62,197 bases of DNA from positions 551,191 to 613,387 of the forward strand of contig BFEA01000158.1 in NCBI GenBank assembly GCA_003427395.1, given 5' to 3'. The notes under the pieces are model-generated. The model was not told where the DNA came from. It saw nothing but the letters and a program-made list of their open reading frames with translations, and did not search any database. A program made the translations under genes and the position numbers. Within the stretch, counting starts at the first letter, position 1. The number at the start of each line of letters is the position of its first letter. Below are positions 46,501 to 57,456 of this stretch, piece after piece. This DNA comes from Chara braunii (lineage: Eukaryota > Streptophyta > Charophyceae > Charales > Characeae).

Positions 46501-48091
46501 GATTCCATATACATATGCACGGTTGTGAGGCGTTCCACTGTGCCTGTGAGGAGTGATCGTCATAACTCTACCCCCTTTTTGCATGTATATGTGGGTATTC
46601 GTGTGAGGGGAATTCGAGTGGCATGAGGGGCCGCGTTGGCAACAGCGTGGAAGTGGGGGCTGAGGGACAGGGAGGACCCTCCCTTCCGCCTACTTGCGTC
46701 TTGGGGTTTTCTTAGTCGGACGTTAGTCCTGGGCCGGGATTCAAGGTTCTTGTCCAGGACATCCCAAGCCATAGGCCCTGAAGGGGAGGGGTCCCCCTCC
46801 GCATAGAGCCTATTTACTTTGGCCGACGGGGCACCCCGCCTGAAGGGCGGAAATGTCACGAGGGCCGCGTGTCCTTCAACTGTTCAATATCGTGAGGGGC
46901 AACCCCTCGCGAAGAGTTCCTTCAACCATTCAATATCGCGAGGCCGAAGCCGCGACTACCACATATGATTGGCATCAGTGAAACTCTGGAGGCTGGGATG
47001 TCCCCATAAGTTTGGGGAGACCTGGTGCTATGAATTGCGTGGAGGGTCAAGACGCTCTATAAGTTTAGGTGTCCTGACTGCTCTGACCTGTGGGGATTTG
47101 ACTGTGAGTGGTTCTCAGGGACCCGAGGCGCTCTGTAAGCTTAGGTACCTTGGGTTGCCTCGTTTTCTTTGGGGTTCTCTCAGTTTCTTTGATTCTGAAC
47201 GAGGAGGTCTGAACCGCTCTATAAGTTTAGGTGGTTCAGTCCTTCTCCTGTTTTGTTTTGAGGGAATAATTCTGGCAGGGGGCAGACCGCTCTATAAGTT
47301 TAGGTAGCCTGTCCCACTGCCTCGCACAGATTGGATCAGAGAGAAATGAACCTGGCAGAGCATCAGACCGCTCTATAAGTTTAGGTGGTCTGACCCAATG
47401 GCTCGCACATGTTGGAACCCAATGGATATAACTTGGCTATATTATGTTACTATGTTTATTGAGAACAGGCCAGTCAGGCCTTATAGAGTGGCCTAGGCTC
47501 CATGCAAACCAGAAATAACAAAGCGTTGGGCTTCCCCAAACTTAAGGGGACCTCCCACCCTTAGTGACCCAGTCAATCTGCACACAATACTGCCCTCCTC
47601 CCAACCTTCCACCAGATGCAACCCACCTCGTTCATAATCTGCTTTCAAGCAATCAGTAAAACTGAAGCTGAGATTGCACACACACTCCTTTACTTCAGTC
47701 TGACTTAGGTCCTGACAGTCAAACCAAAATCAGAGTACAAGATCCACGCAATACGCTCAGTGAAACGTAGAGAGATATACAGGTAGGGGTTACAGTTGAG
47801 TTTATAGAGGGAGTCAGGGGATTACTACTAAGTTCCCTGCCTCCAGGACTCCGCCTGAGTCCCGACAGAGCTCCCGCAATCGGTGGGGCAACCTCCCACA
47901 AAGGCCTTGGCGCGGATTACGGGTCACACGCCCGCCTGCCGCCTTCCTCTCTGGGCCAAGGACCAGACTTTTAGAGTAAGGAGGGCAGGATAAGGGGAGG
48001 TAAGACTCTCAGACTCAGGAAGGACACACTCAGACTCACGCGAGAGGGCCTTCAACTCTTTGTACGCCTGAGGGCCCCACAATGGCGGCCG
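43512..48091 (-). mobile_element. Long LTR copy E, internally rearranged
   Basis: The outer parts, 43,512-44,735 and 47,481-48,091, are in minus orientation like copies A, B, C and F. Two inner parts, 44,736-46,950 and 46,960-47,480, are each inverted but remain in their correct order. Single Ns occur at 46,099, 46,111, 46,115, 46,134 and 46,137. It begins TGTCAAGATCGGCC and ends ACAATGGCGGCC. Confidence 0.7.
46985..47410 (+). repeat. Stem-loop units of LTR E
   Basis: Five or six units share the loop CTCTATAAGTTTAGG with different outer stems: CTGAACC/GGTTCAG (47,209/47,233), CAGACC/GGTCTG (47,364/47,387) and ACCCGAGG/CCTTGGGT (47,121/47,148). The changes keep pairing. Confidence 0.8.
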
Positions 48092-48779
48092 AGGAAAACG
48101 CCACAGCTTTATCAAGTGAAGTTAACTGTTGACTGCTAAGTCCTCTAACGATCTCTCCAACTGCAGCAAGCGCCCCATACACAGCCCAACCGCCCCCCTT
48201 CACCACTTCCTTGCTCTCTATGACGAGTCCGCCATCTCACGACCCTAAGCCCCCTACCCAGAACAACATAGCAGTCCGGGTCAAGCTCATCAATCGGTTA
48301 TGACAGGAGTAGGACCGCTGCAGGTAGTCAAGCACACGGTGGGCGGGCAAGCAGCAGATGCTGCCCCAGACAAGGTACACGATGTCCAACAGTCGCACAC
48401 ACCAGCCCCCTTCTTCTGCCAGCTCAAGTCCTCCTCCGAACCACGACCCAATCGCGGGGTCCTGTGCCAGTCGGCGGGCAGCGGGCAACCCGTTCGCACC
48501 CCTTAGCCGGCAAGGCCGACTGTTCACCAGTCGACCAACTCAACTCTCGACTCCGCAGTTCAGTCCCCAGCTCCCCCTGCTCGCCAGGATGGATGCCACG
48601 ACGGCCCTCAAACGTACTCATGCAGTCGTCGCGCAACTCGATCGTTACCCCCCCTCCGGCTCGCTTTCATCCCAATTCGAATCGACAAACTCAGCCCTTC
48701 ACGCAGTCATACCTGATCCCCAGCAACTCCACGCGGTGCCCCCTCCTTCTTCCACCAGCAGAACGAACAGAACTCGGAC
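48092..48779. other. Spacer block after LTR E
   Basis: No gene is recognised. The first 100 bp resemble the other post-LTR spacers. Long Pro/Ser-rich frames cross this block and the hairpin repeat and seem compositional. Confidence 0.35.
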
Positions 48780-48810
48780 GAATCTTCCACAAAATGTGGG
48801 AAGATACATT
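48780..48810 (+). repeat. Short hairpin repeat, copy with extended stem
   Basis: ATCTTCC-ACA (48,782-48,791) pairs with TGTGGGAAGAT (48,795-48,805) around an AAA loop, with one bulge. The usual GCTAGAACAT interior is changed on both sides, so that it pairs. Confidence 0.75.
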
Positions 48811-49723
48811 GTCCATCCCAAATTAGCCCTTCTCGAGCGCGGCCCATGCCTGCTACAACACCGAATTTACATCCCTTCCACGAGGCCCGAGCCCATCATT
48901 GAGATCGCAGTGCCCAGAATCCCCTATCGAGAGTCCTTACTCATCACGAACGGCCGGGGACAGCCTGGTGGCCAACTTTTATCTCTTTCATTTCTTCTTC
49001 CGTCGCCGTCTCTGACCACCGCGCGATCTTTTTCTCTACCAGTGCTAAATATATTATCCCACTACCAAGTCTAACCCCTCCATTGGATTCGCAACCATCG
49101 AGAACCCCCAAAACGCAGCTTTCCACGCCCAAAACAGCCAAGAACTGAGCGAGCTCCCTACTCCCTGCTACGCCCAGCCCGGCTCTCCGCCATCTTCACT
49201 CTCCTATGCCTGCATGCACCCGGCTCTACCCCACGCCCCCGTTCATTCGCCAACCCACTTCGTCCTTCCACAGCGCTACGCTCGCCGGTGTGCCAGGACG
49301 TACCGCGTCAACAAGACGAGGCGCTTCGAAAAAGGAAGTCAACAGCCGCGGGGCACCGACCGCACACCAACTTATAGTTGCCACCACGATCGCGGCCCGC
49401 CAATCTTTCCTGTCTCACTCCAATTCGGCGGACGCCCTGACGGACCCTCACGTGACGTCAGCCTGGGGAGAAATCTTTGCGCCCCCCCCCCTTTTTTTTT
49501 GCCTTTTTCTTACCCGTGTCTGGCCACCCTTGCGACCGGATCCATAGTAGGTGCATCCTCCCCCTTTGCCAACACCCCAGGTAGCCGCTGGGCGCATCCG
49601 GCCGTAGGGTATCCCTGTCCGGCCTCCGCCCCTTCCCTGTCATTGCGTCCCGGTCCACTGTGAACCTTTACGCATTCCCCTGCCCGGGTGTCGTACGAAT
49701 CTTTCCCCGTATTCTTAGAATTC
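48811..49723. other. Companion block, no gene recognised
   Basis: This is equivalent in position to 16,737-17,825. It is C-rich, with a C9T9 run near 49,485. No shared reading frame. Confidence 0.35.
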
Positions 49724-49799
49724 GTACGTGCCATCGTTGCGCGGGGGTCGTGCTAATATTCTCTGTATCATTCCAATTTTAACAAATGTCCCGAAGGAC
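49724..49799 (-). pseudogene. U6 snRNA-derived segment 3
   Basis: The minus strand starts GTCCTTCGGGACATTTG, continues AAAATTGGAATGATACAGAG (intact ACAGAGA) and AATATTAGCACGACCCCCGCG, and ends near GATGGCACGTACG. It covers the same 5' three-quarters of U6 as the other copies, with different substitutions, so the three are related by old duplication and not by one recent event. Confidence 0.85.
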
Positions 49800-50726
49800 T
49801 CCCAGTTCTTCCGCCTACCCTTGCCCCAGTTCTTCGCCCAGGTTCGTCCCCGGCCCCCACCATCTCCTCCGCGCCTTCCCCTTTTCGTACTCCACAGATC
49901 TTTCCTATAAAGATCCGATTCTCTCGGGGTATCGGAGAGCTTTGCTGCGTCGGCACTTCCGGGCCTTCACGCGTCCTCCCTCCACCCCTCTCTATGGCTT
50001 TCCTCGCCTGGACCTAGCCCCTTTTGGAGGCCGGATTCATACAACCACGCCCACCTCATGTCACTACTTGGCCATAGGCCCCGGGGGCAACCCTACGAAC
50101 CCAGACAATCCTCCTTTTACCCGCACCCGGCCCGTTTTACGGCCTGGTTCATTCCATGTTTATAGGTGTTACCCCCCCCTCCCCCCTTTAAGCAGCTACC
50201 TTACGGATCCATCGATCCGATTTTTAGCAGACGCACCGAAGGGCTTCCGTCATGGTAACCACCCCGTAGCACCTCCAAAGGCCACAAGCCCTCTCCCTTT
50301 TCCCTTTTGCACGCCCTTATCCTGTATTACGTCCGGGTTCATCCCCGGACTTTTGCGGCGTTCCTTGCACTGTCATTGCGCAAAACTTCCCCGAGGGATC
50401 TCCGCTGGCAACAACCCCCGACATCCCGGCACTTGCCCATCTCGCTGGCATCACGCGCGAATCCGGCCTCCCTTCCTCGTTCGCGCGTGTACCTGGTCAG
50501 GTTCCTGTCCGGGATCATCTCCGGACTCTTCGTGCCATCTCGGCTGTACCTAAGGGCCTGCCCCCGATTACCACCCACCCCCATGCGCAGGGGTCAAAGC
50601 GGCAGTACGGACCAAGACAAAAATTTCGCCACCGGAGGGAATACTACCCAAATTTTCCGCCGTGCACGGACCCCCCCCTCGACGCTCCCTTGATCCTACA
50701 ATGCGGGCCCCCAGTCGGCTCCCTCC
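49800..50726. other. Companion block, C-rich
   Basis: No gene is recognised. A long Pro/Ser/Arg-rich open frame (49,786-50,553, plus) is explained by the C-rich composition. Confidence 0.35.
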
Positions 50727-50873
50727 GCAAAAAGGGGGATAGTCCCATGGGACCCTCGACCCCTTTTACTCCTTGCCGCTCCGTCGCTCCCGTACCGCCG
50801 TCCGCCGGTCTCGAACCTCGTACCTCTGCTGAAACAATCCAACGTCGTAACCGATAGGGCTAAGCCCAAGCCT
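50727..50873 (-). repeat. tRNA-like companion segment with A and B boxes
   Basis: On the minus strand an A-box-like TAGCCCTATCGG (50,862-50,851) is followed at tRNA spacing by the B-box GGTTCGAGACC (50,817-50,807). Between them GTTG/CAGC can form an anticodon-type stem. The acceptor stem does not close, so it is a tRNA-derived or SINE-like segment and not a tRNA gene. Confidence 0.5.
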
Positions 50874-51288
50874 GTGACTGGCAGGCGCGGCTCCCCATAT
50901 AAAGTGGTGTCGCGCGGCGTTCCGGCCAAGATACCGCCCTGGTTACTTTTTCGGCCCACAATTGCACCCACGGACCCTAGGTGTCCGCATCGGTCTACCA
51001 CCCCGTGCCATGGCCGTCCCATCCGCCTACCGGCACGCCAGCCCTACCATCGGTCACGCGCGCCTATCAAACACAAACTTTCATTCCCTAACCAGGGTCG
51101 TAACACGGTCTGGGTCGGTCGGCTACCCCGGCCGCCTACTCAATTAGGAAAAATCACACGTGCGCCTTAAATATTGCGCGCCCACCTACTCCCTACCGGG
51201 ACAAGGCAGACCCTTGCCTACATGCGGGCGACCTTCGCATTTTCCCGCCCGGGCACTCAAGATCCAGGTTAACCAAGCCTTTTTGCCA
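50874..51288. other. Companion block
   Basis: This contains the GCGCCTTAAATATTGCGCGCC stretch (about 51,160) that recurs at 53,097, 60,408 and, changed, at 18,815. No gene. Confidence 0.4.
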
Positions 51289-51341
51289 CTTGCAAAACTC
51301 AGGGCGGATACCCTTGTAAGGGTATTCGCGCCGACACCGCA
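51289..51341. repeat. Conserved palindrome block, copy 3
   Basis: ACTTGCAAAACTCAGGGCGG then ATACCCTTGTAAGGGTAT (51,308-51,325) and CGCGCCGACACCG. It is followed directly by the array of intron-shaped modules. Confidence 0.8.
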
Positions 51342-52260
51342 ACAGGTAAGTCTCTAATCTCCGAACTCGCCTCACGCTTCTCCCACCGATAGTCCGACAA
51401 AAGTTCAGAATGAAACTTCCGCTAGAACATGGAAACATAAGTCGCTCTCCAACCATGCACGCAGAGAGATAGAAGGAGGTTGTTCCCCTCTCGAGTACGA
51501 GCAACACATCACTCACCAACCAAGTTTTCAACTTCGCGGTTGTTTTCACATTACTTTCATCGATATGTTGTGCAGCGCATCGTCAAATAGGTCAGTCTAC
51601 GACTCGTCTCTTTGCTACTTCCTTTGTTCGAGATGAGCAAAACGCTCCGCCCGACGGGTAACTCTCCAACTTTAGAGCTGCTCCCTCATGCTACTTTCAT
51701 CCTTGAGAATTGCGTCGGTCAACAAGTAAGTCTTCTACCTTGCGGCTTGCCATACGATACTTTCGTCGATAGGATGCGTATCGAGCCAGTATACAGGTAA
51801 GTTTTTGTCCTTTCGACTACTCCTAAGTCCCACGGGTAAGTCCCTGGCCCCGCCACCGCTTTGACACCCCACAGGTAAGTCTCCAACTTCACGCTCTATG
51901 CCACTCGTACCAACAGAATGACAAAAATTGGGATGAATCTTCCCCCAGAACGTGGGAGAATCCGGTGTCGTTGGTCACCTAGTCCCTACGGCTGCTCTCA
52001 CCCTTCTTCTGTCGGTAGCATTGTTAGAGCACCGGCTTCATCGGTAAGCCTCTCCGTCATGCTACTCCACCGATATGAGTAGCAATTTTGGAACGAACCT
52101 TCCGCCAGAACATGGAGTTATACATCGTCTTTCCTGCTTCGCACGCAGGGAGATAAAGCCTGGACACTCCCTTCGCTAGCACACAGTCCACAGGTGAGTA
52201 TCCGACCTCGCGGCCTTTCCTACGCTTGACGGGTAAGTTTTTGGCCCGCGACTTTTCTCA
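51342..52260 (+). repeat. Array of intron-shaped modules and hairpin repeats
   Basis: Donor-like starts lie at 51,346 (CAG|GTAAGT), 51,658, 51,726, 51,797, 51,836, 51,875, 52,044, 52,194 and 52,233. Most segments run 36-50 nt through a TCTCCAACTTCGCGGC-like middle and a CTACTTTCATCGATAG-like end (for example 51,346-51,392, 51,658-51,707 and 51,726-51,772). The 5th ends ACAG directly against the donor of the 6th. Hairpin-repeat copies lie at 51,411, 51,934 and 52,094. No open frame runs through the intervening pieces. Confidence 0.6.
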
Positions 52261-53343
52261 TGCCCTACAAGCAGGTCCGAGGCCCTGCGGCTGTCCTTAG
52301 CGGATCTGGCCATCCTAAGGGAAGTTTTGGATGGGACCGGCCTCGGTCCGTTCGACTGGTATTTCGCCTTTATACCCAAGTCCGATGAACGAATTGTATG
52401 TCAGTATCGCTGCGAGCCTCTACCAGAGTTTCCTTTGGCTACACCCTGCTCAGATATAGTTCGCTGTCTGCGGTCCAAACGAGCATGCTTATACCTCTCT
52501 CAGCAGATTGTGGCTGGTGGGTGGCGCACTCCCTAGTCGCGCTCCGCTTTTCTTCAGCTCACGGTCGTACAAACCGAGTTAGGCCCAGTCTAATCTAGGA
52601 ATTGACCCCGGTACCAACGTCGCGACCGGTCTTATAGGAAATAGAGTAAAGTAAAAAAAACGACGTGAACATAAGAATTCAACTTAAATGAAAAAAACTA
52701 ATAAAAGGAAACAAAATAATAACGGTAGGCAATCGGGCGTGTTGTCGAGGTTGACAGCAAAAACCAAAGGGGATAGCCCCGCCAGACCCTCAACCCCTCA
52801 GTTCCCTTTATAATGCTTTGCTGCTCCCTTGAGTTCAACACAGTAACCGATAGTGCTACGCCCAAGGTTGGTACTGGTGCTATCAAAAAGCCTTATAAAC
52901 ATGTTCGGCCAACCTCACAGCCCTATGAAGAAACTTGAAAGGCCGCACTTTGGGTTACCGGCCGAATTCCGGACCGCAAAAACTGGTGTCTTTCTATAGT
53001 GTGGGTGTCGGGCTCCGCGCACGGCCCACACTTACTCGTCATCAACTCTGCTAACCCTATTTTTATCGAACCTTATCCGGTATAGGAAAAGTCACCCGCG
53101 CCTTAAATTAGTGTGCCCACACACCCTCTAATCTCACCTCGCACGCCCCATCGTTCGGCTACAATGAGTCGAGCGTGGGCGGCGTGATACTTACGTAAGT
53201 TCTAACTTCTTATATTGTCTCAAGTACAACTTGTGCGAAGTGCAAATATTCACGCGGACACCGCCCAAACATCCGTCCACCCCTCGAACGTCACAATTTC
53301 GGACCGTGTACTGAGGTTGCAGGCCCAAGCTTGGCATCACTTT

Positions 53344-53434
<91 letters not shown>

Positions 53435-53634
53435 CGTGCGCACTATGGCGAGCAGAGTAGCGAGGGTAATATACACCAAGCTGTGAAATGGAACACCAGC
53501 TCAAACTCGAAAACTTGCAATGGCGAAGTTGCTCACTCACCATCGACAACATAGTGGAGGGTGACTTCACATCTTCGTCTTCGTTCCTACCGTGAACAAC
53601 ATGTCACGCCGGGGTGGCCTCGTCGACTATGGCG
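52261..53634. other. Companion block with (CT)n tract
   Basis: This includes the AAAGGGGATAGCCCCG / CTCAACCCCT segment and tRNA-like GTAACCGATAGTGCTACGCCC (52,757-52,876), the CGCGCCTTAAATTAGTGTGCCC stretch (53,097) and a CT microsatellite. No gene. Confidence 0.45.
53345..53431. repeat. (CT)n microsatellite
   Basis: About 87 bases of CT with one GT step. Confidence 0.95.
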
Positions 53635-56600
53635 TAATCGAGCGCATCGGTCCGGCACCGCACAGGGCAGCGCGGGACCCTCCCGGCCACGTCACGCATG
53701 AGTCATTCTAAACCCTCGTCGCGAATATACATAGAACTTCCGCAAGCCGCTCCGGCCGAGTGCGCCTGCCATACCTCTCGCGAGGCCCTACGACAGGATA
53801 GGGCCTACGCGAGGTACGACTTACCTCCACCTTACGTGAGTTGTCACCTCCCTTCGGTGGGCGTATCCCCGCTGAGCTATCAGTCCACAGTACGAAAGTT
53901 GATCAGCTGCAATTGCAGAGGTGGACCAGCCGAGGGCGTTTCTTGTTTGTTGTAGCATAGGGGGTACTCGCGGTATTACACCTCTATCGAACCCGCACGC
54001 GAACCAGCATCTTGGGGGGTTGAGGTCCCAAGCGTGATTCGTCGCTGGTCGACTAGGATGCATGTCACACGCCACGCGCACACCACTATAAAGGACATAA
54101 AAATAAAACACATACACACACACACACATACATATACTTATACAGAATGACACTGAATAAACAACGAGACAACACTCCTAGTAGCCCCTTACTGGGCATC
54201 CCATAACTTTTCGATGCGGAATTCAGACCGGCGACGCGCGCGAAACTTAGTATAAAACCGCGCGGACGCAGGGCTAACTCATATCGACTTGCAATGCAAG
54301 CGTATGCAAGCGGCCGCAGTGATGGCGTACCATGTAGTATCCATACTCGTGTGGTCCTCGTTAATCTCGAGGCTTGCATTCGACACTCAAGTGTCGGTTG
54401 ACACGTGCCTTGAGGGAATGATCTCTCGACGCTGGACAACCGCCAAGTTTGGTAGAGCACCACACCCTTTTCTGCACCCTGCGAAGAGTGGGTGGTACAC
54501 AGGTTCATACCTATGGTGGCAATCGTCTTTTATGGCCCTGGAGACCAGCTCCTTCACCTACGACCTGGAAAGAAATAAAGGGGTTTGACTTTGACGGCTG
54601 CCACGGACTACAACGTCCAACCATAGAAACTCTAAAAAGCAAAGGATAAAATATGATCTCCCTCTTCTTTCGAAAATATAATCTATTTAACCCTTACGCG
54701 CGTTCACAGTAGGCCGCACGAAACCCTTAAGACATATGTATTTATATAGAGAGAGAGGGTTATTAATATAAGACGATCACTTCTCACAGTCACAGTGACA
54801 CTCCTCTCCGCCATATATGTATATATGAATTTGAGCGCAGACAATCAAATCCAAAGTCTGAATCACCAAACATACATGCAATCACATCTAAGATTCAACC
54901 AACAAAGTTCATGCACTACACGGGGTCAACTTCAACCATTCTCTGCACTCACACCCCTTGCTTTTAACCATACAAGCCTCACTCTTTGTGCAACTCTCAA
55001 AATAAAATACTTAGGATTTTTCTTTAAATGGTCATTCAAATAAAGTCCGGGTGAAAGCACAAAAAAACAGTTCAAATCACAAGGCTAAAGCCTTTAGCTG
55101 GAGTGGCAAGAGTGGATCGGTGTTGAGTCGTAAACTGACGAATCGACAACCGACATATTATCAATGATAACAGAAAATGATCATCGTAGAATCAAACTGA
55201 ATCTAAGCCAAAATCCTGAATCAATTGATCAAGAAGACCTGTAACACAAAACAGACCAATCCCCAAACTAAAATCATAAGTGTACGGAGAATGCAACTCC
55301 ATAACACACTCTCACCCAAGACTCTCCTGCTACTTTAGTCTACGCCTACCTCTAAGTCAATGCCCAAAGAAAAAGGTACCCCTTTGGCAGAATCTCCTCT
55401 ATAAAGAGTGGATTGTCAAAATTGTCACCTGTCAAAATATAATCTAACTCCTTTAAACTAAGAAAATTTCGGCAGCGCTTCCTGTAGGAAAAATGTTTTT
55501 TCATAATCTATATAAACATAAATATGAAAACAGAAATAGTCTTTGACTTTCCAAGTTAATTTTTGTCGAACCCCATAAATTAGCAAAAAATTGAAAAACA
55601 CTCCCTTTAGAAAATGATACTTCCCAGATTTTTAATAAGTCATATATAAAATTTAGACAAATTGAACTTTAAAAAGTCAAAATTTGTCTATCTCCTTGGA
55701 TTTGCAGAAATTTCGGCAACGCTTCCCGTAGAGAAAGTAGCTTACAAAAATTTATATAAAGTCAAATATAACAAATGATCCCAGAAAATGCGAAAATTAA
55801 CCTAAGTAAAAAAAAATTAGCTTAGAAAATGCAGGAATTGAAACTAACTCCTAGTGCTCTTGCACGTGGCGAGCAACTAAAGCAGCTATCGATCAACCGA
55901 AACTTAGACTAAATAATAATCTCACTCAGCCACATGCAAGCCAAACCACAAAGGTAAGTACTCTCACCATCCTCAAGTCAACCTGAACAAACAATAGTTC
56001 GTAGTCTCTCAATGATTTATCCCTTTATACCCAGCTTACGTAAGGCATAAAGCTAGACCACCCAAACTTTTGGAACATGTCTAGCTCAGTCATGGAGTAT
56101 ACACAAACATAAGGCACAATAATTTTTCTCTTTTTTGGGCATGTGACTAGGCCACCCTAGTCACCCTGAATTGTTTAAGTATCCAAAATTTATATAATTA
56201 TCTTCACTTAGTCTTTTGAGTAATTGAACAGATCATCTTCAGCTCAAGATTCAGTCTGCCCCTTCGTACCCCAATTTTGTTCTTAATTAGTACTCTCTTC
56301 AGTTGGTGATAAGCTATAGTCAGACCACCCAAACTTATGAAATCTGTCTGACTAGCCTGTTCATAGATAGAATAATAGTAAAGTTTAGCCAAATTATATC
56401 CTTTTGGTTCCAGCATGTGCGTGGCATTGGACCAAGACCACCCAAACTTATGGGAATCTGTCTGGTCCTCAACCTGATTCATTTTCTCTTAAAACCAAAG
56501 CAGGAAGAGGCTGAGCCACCCAAACTTATGGAACATGCTTAGACCTCCTCGTTCATGAACTAAAAAAATTGACAAAACCCAAAGTAAACAAGGCGACCAA

Positions 56601-57289
56601 GCCACCCAAGCTTGTGGAACATGCTTGGTCCTTAAAAAGTCAATCACAGTCAGCCTCCGCAAGTCAAAGCAACCAGACCACCCAAACTTATGGAAACCTG
56701 TCAGGTCCTTCAGGCAATCAAAATAAATATAGCACTGGACCCTTTAAACTTATGGAGACTCTCCCAACTCTTGGTTGACCCAATCAAACACACGCAATAC
56801 CCCTTTCCTCCCATCCTTCCCCCAGATGCAATCCCACAATCTGCTTTCAGTCAAGCAATAAAACTGAAACTGATATTACACAAACATTCATTTACTTAAT
56901 CTGGTTTGTGTCCTGAAAGTCAGACTGAAAGTCAAAGTAGGGGTGCACTCAGTATATTCAGTCAAAGCATATCAAGGAATATAGATAAAGGTTATAACTG
57001 GGTTTATAGAGGGAAAGCAATAGTTACCTCTCAGTTCCCTGCCTCCAGAACTCCTCCTGAGTTCCGACAGAGCTCCCGCAATCGGTGGGTTCACTCCCCA
57101 CAGAGTCTGCTGCGGTCCTACGGGTTGCAATTCTGCTTGCCACCTTTCTCTCGTAACAGGATCAGACTTAGAGTAAGAAGGGCAGAATGAGGGGTTTTAG
57201 ACTCTCGAGATACAAAAAGGAGACAAACTCAACTCCCAAGAGAGGGCCTTGTAATCTTCATGCGACTGAGGGCCCCGCAATGGTGGCCA
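53635..57289 (-). mobile_element. Long LTR copy F
   Basis: It starts near AATCGAGCGCATCGG and ends GCAATGGTGGCCA, about 3.66 kb, and is colinear with C and with inverted D. It has the tRNA-Asp-like stretch (53,945), the CGACACT-CA-AGTGTCG hairpin (54,381), the minisatellite (55,450-55,745), stem-loop units (56,050-56,760) and the CTCCCGCAATCGGTGGG block. Confidence 0.75.
56050..56760 (-). repeat. Stem-loop units of LTR F
   Basis: About seven units have the CCCAAACTTATGG core. At 56,429-56,468 the outer arms GGACCAAGAC and GTCTGGTCC pair around an inner CCCA/TGGG. Other units have different outer arms. Confidence 0.75.
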
Positions 57290-57456
57290 AAATAGCAGCA
57301 ACAGCAATGGAACCACAGTCAAACGCCACGAAAATGGTCCAGCTAACGGAACAACTCTCCCAGATGACCCTCCAACTCGCGACAATCTCCCCTTCCAAAG
57401 AGGCTCAGCCACTCTGTCGAGTCCGTGACCTCAAGTACGGTGTAACAGAAAGATAA
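57280..57456 (+). CDS. Possible antisense ORF at LTR F edge (58 aa)
   Basis: The ATG overlaps the LTR terminal TGGCCA. The frame begins MVAKIAATAMEPQSNATKMV and continues through a Leu/Gln/Thr-rich stretch that could form a short coiled coil. It runs opposite to the element direction. Copy B has MMAK at the same place. No family is recognised. Confidence 0.25.
   Translation: MVAKIAATAMEPQSNATKMVQLTEQLSQMTLQLATISPSKEAQPLCRVRDLKYGVTER

Noticed and set aside
48358-49074. Open frame of 238 codons on the plus strand
   Set aside because: It runs through a spacer and a short hairpin repeat. It is Pro/Ser/Arg-rich, as expected from C-rich DNA, and equivalent blocks at 16.7 and 58.3 kb do not keep the frame.
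49786-50553. Open frame of 255 codons on the plus strand
   Set aside because: It begins inside the U6-derived segment and is Pro/Ser/Arg-rich in C-rich sequence. No motif, and not conserved in sister blocks.
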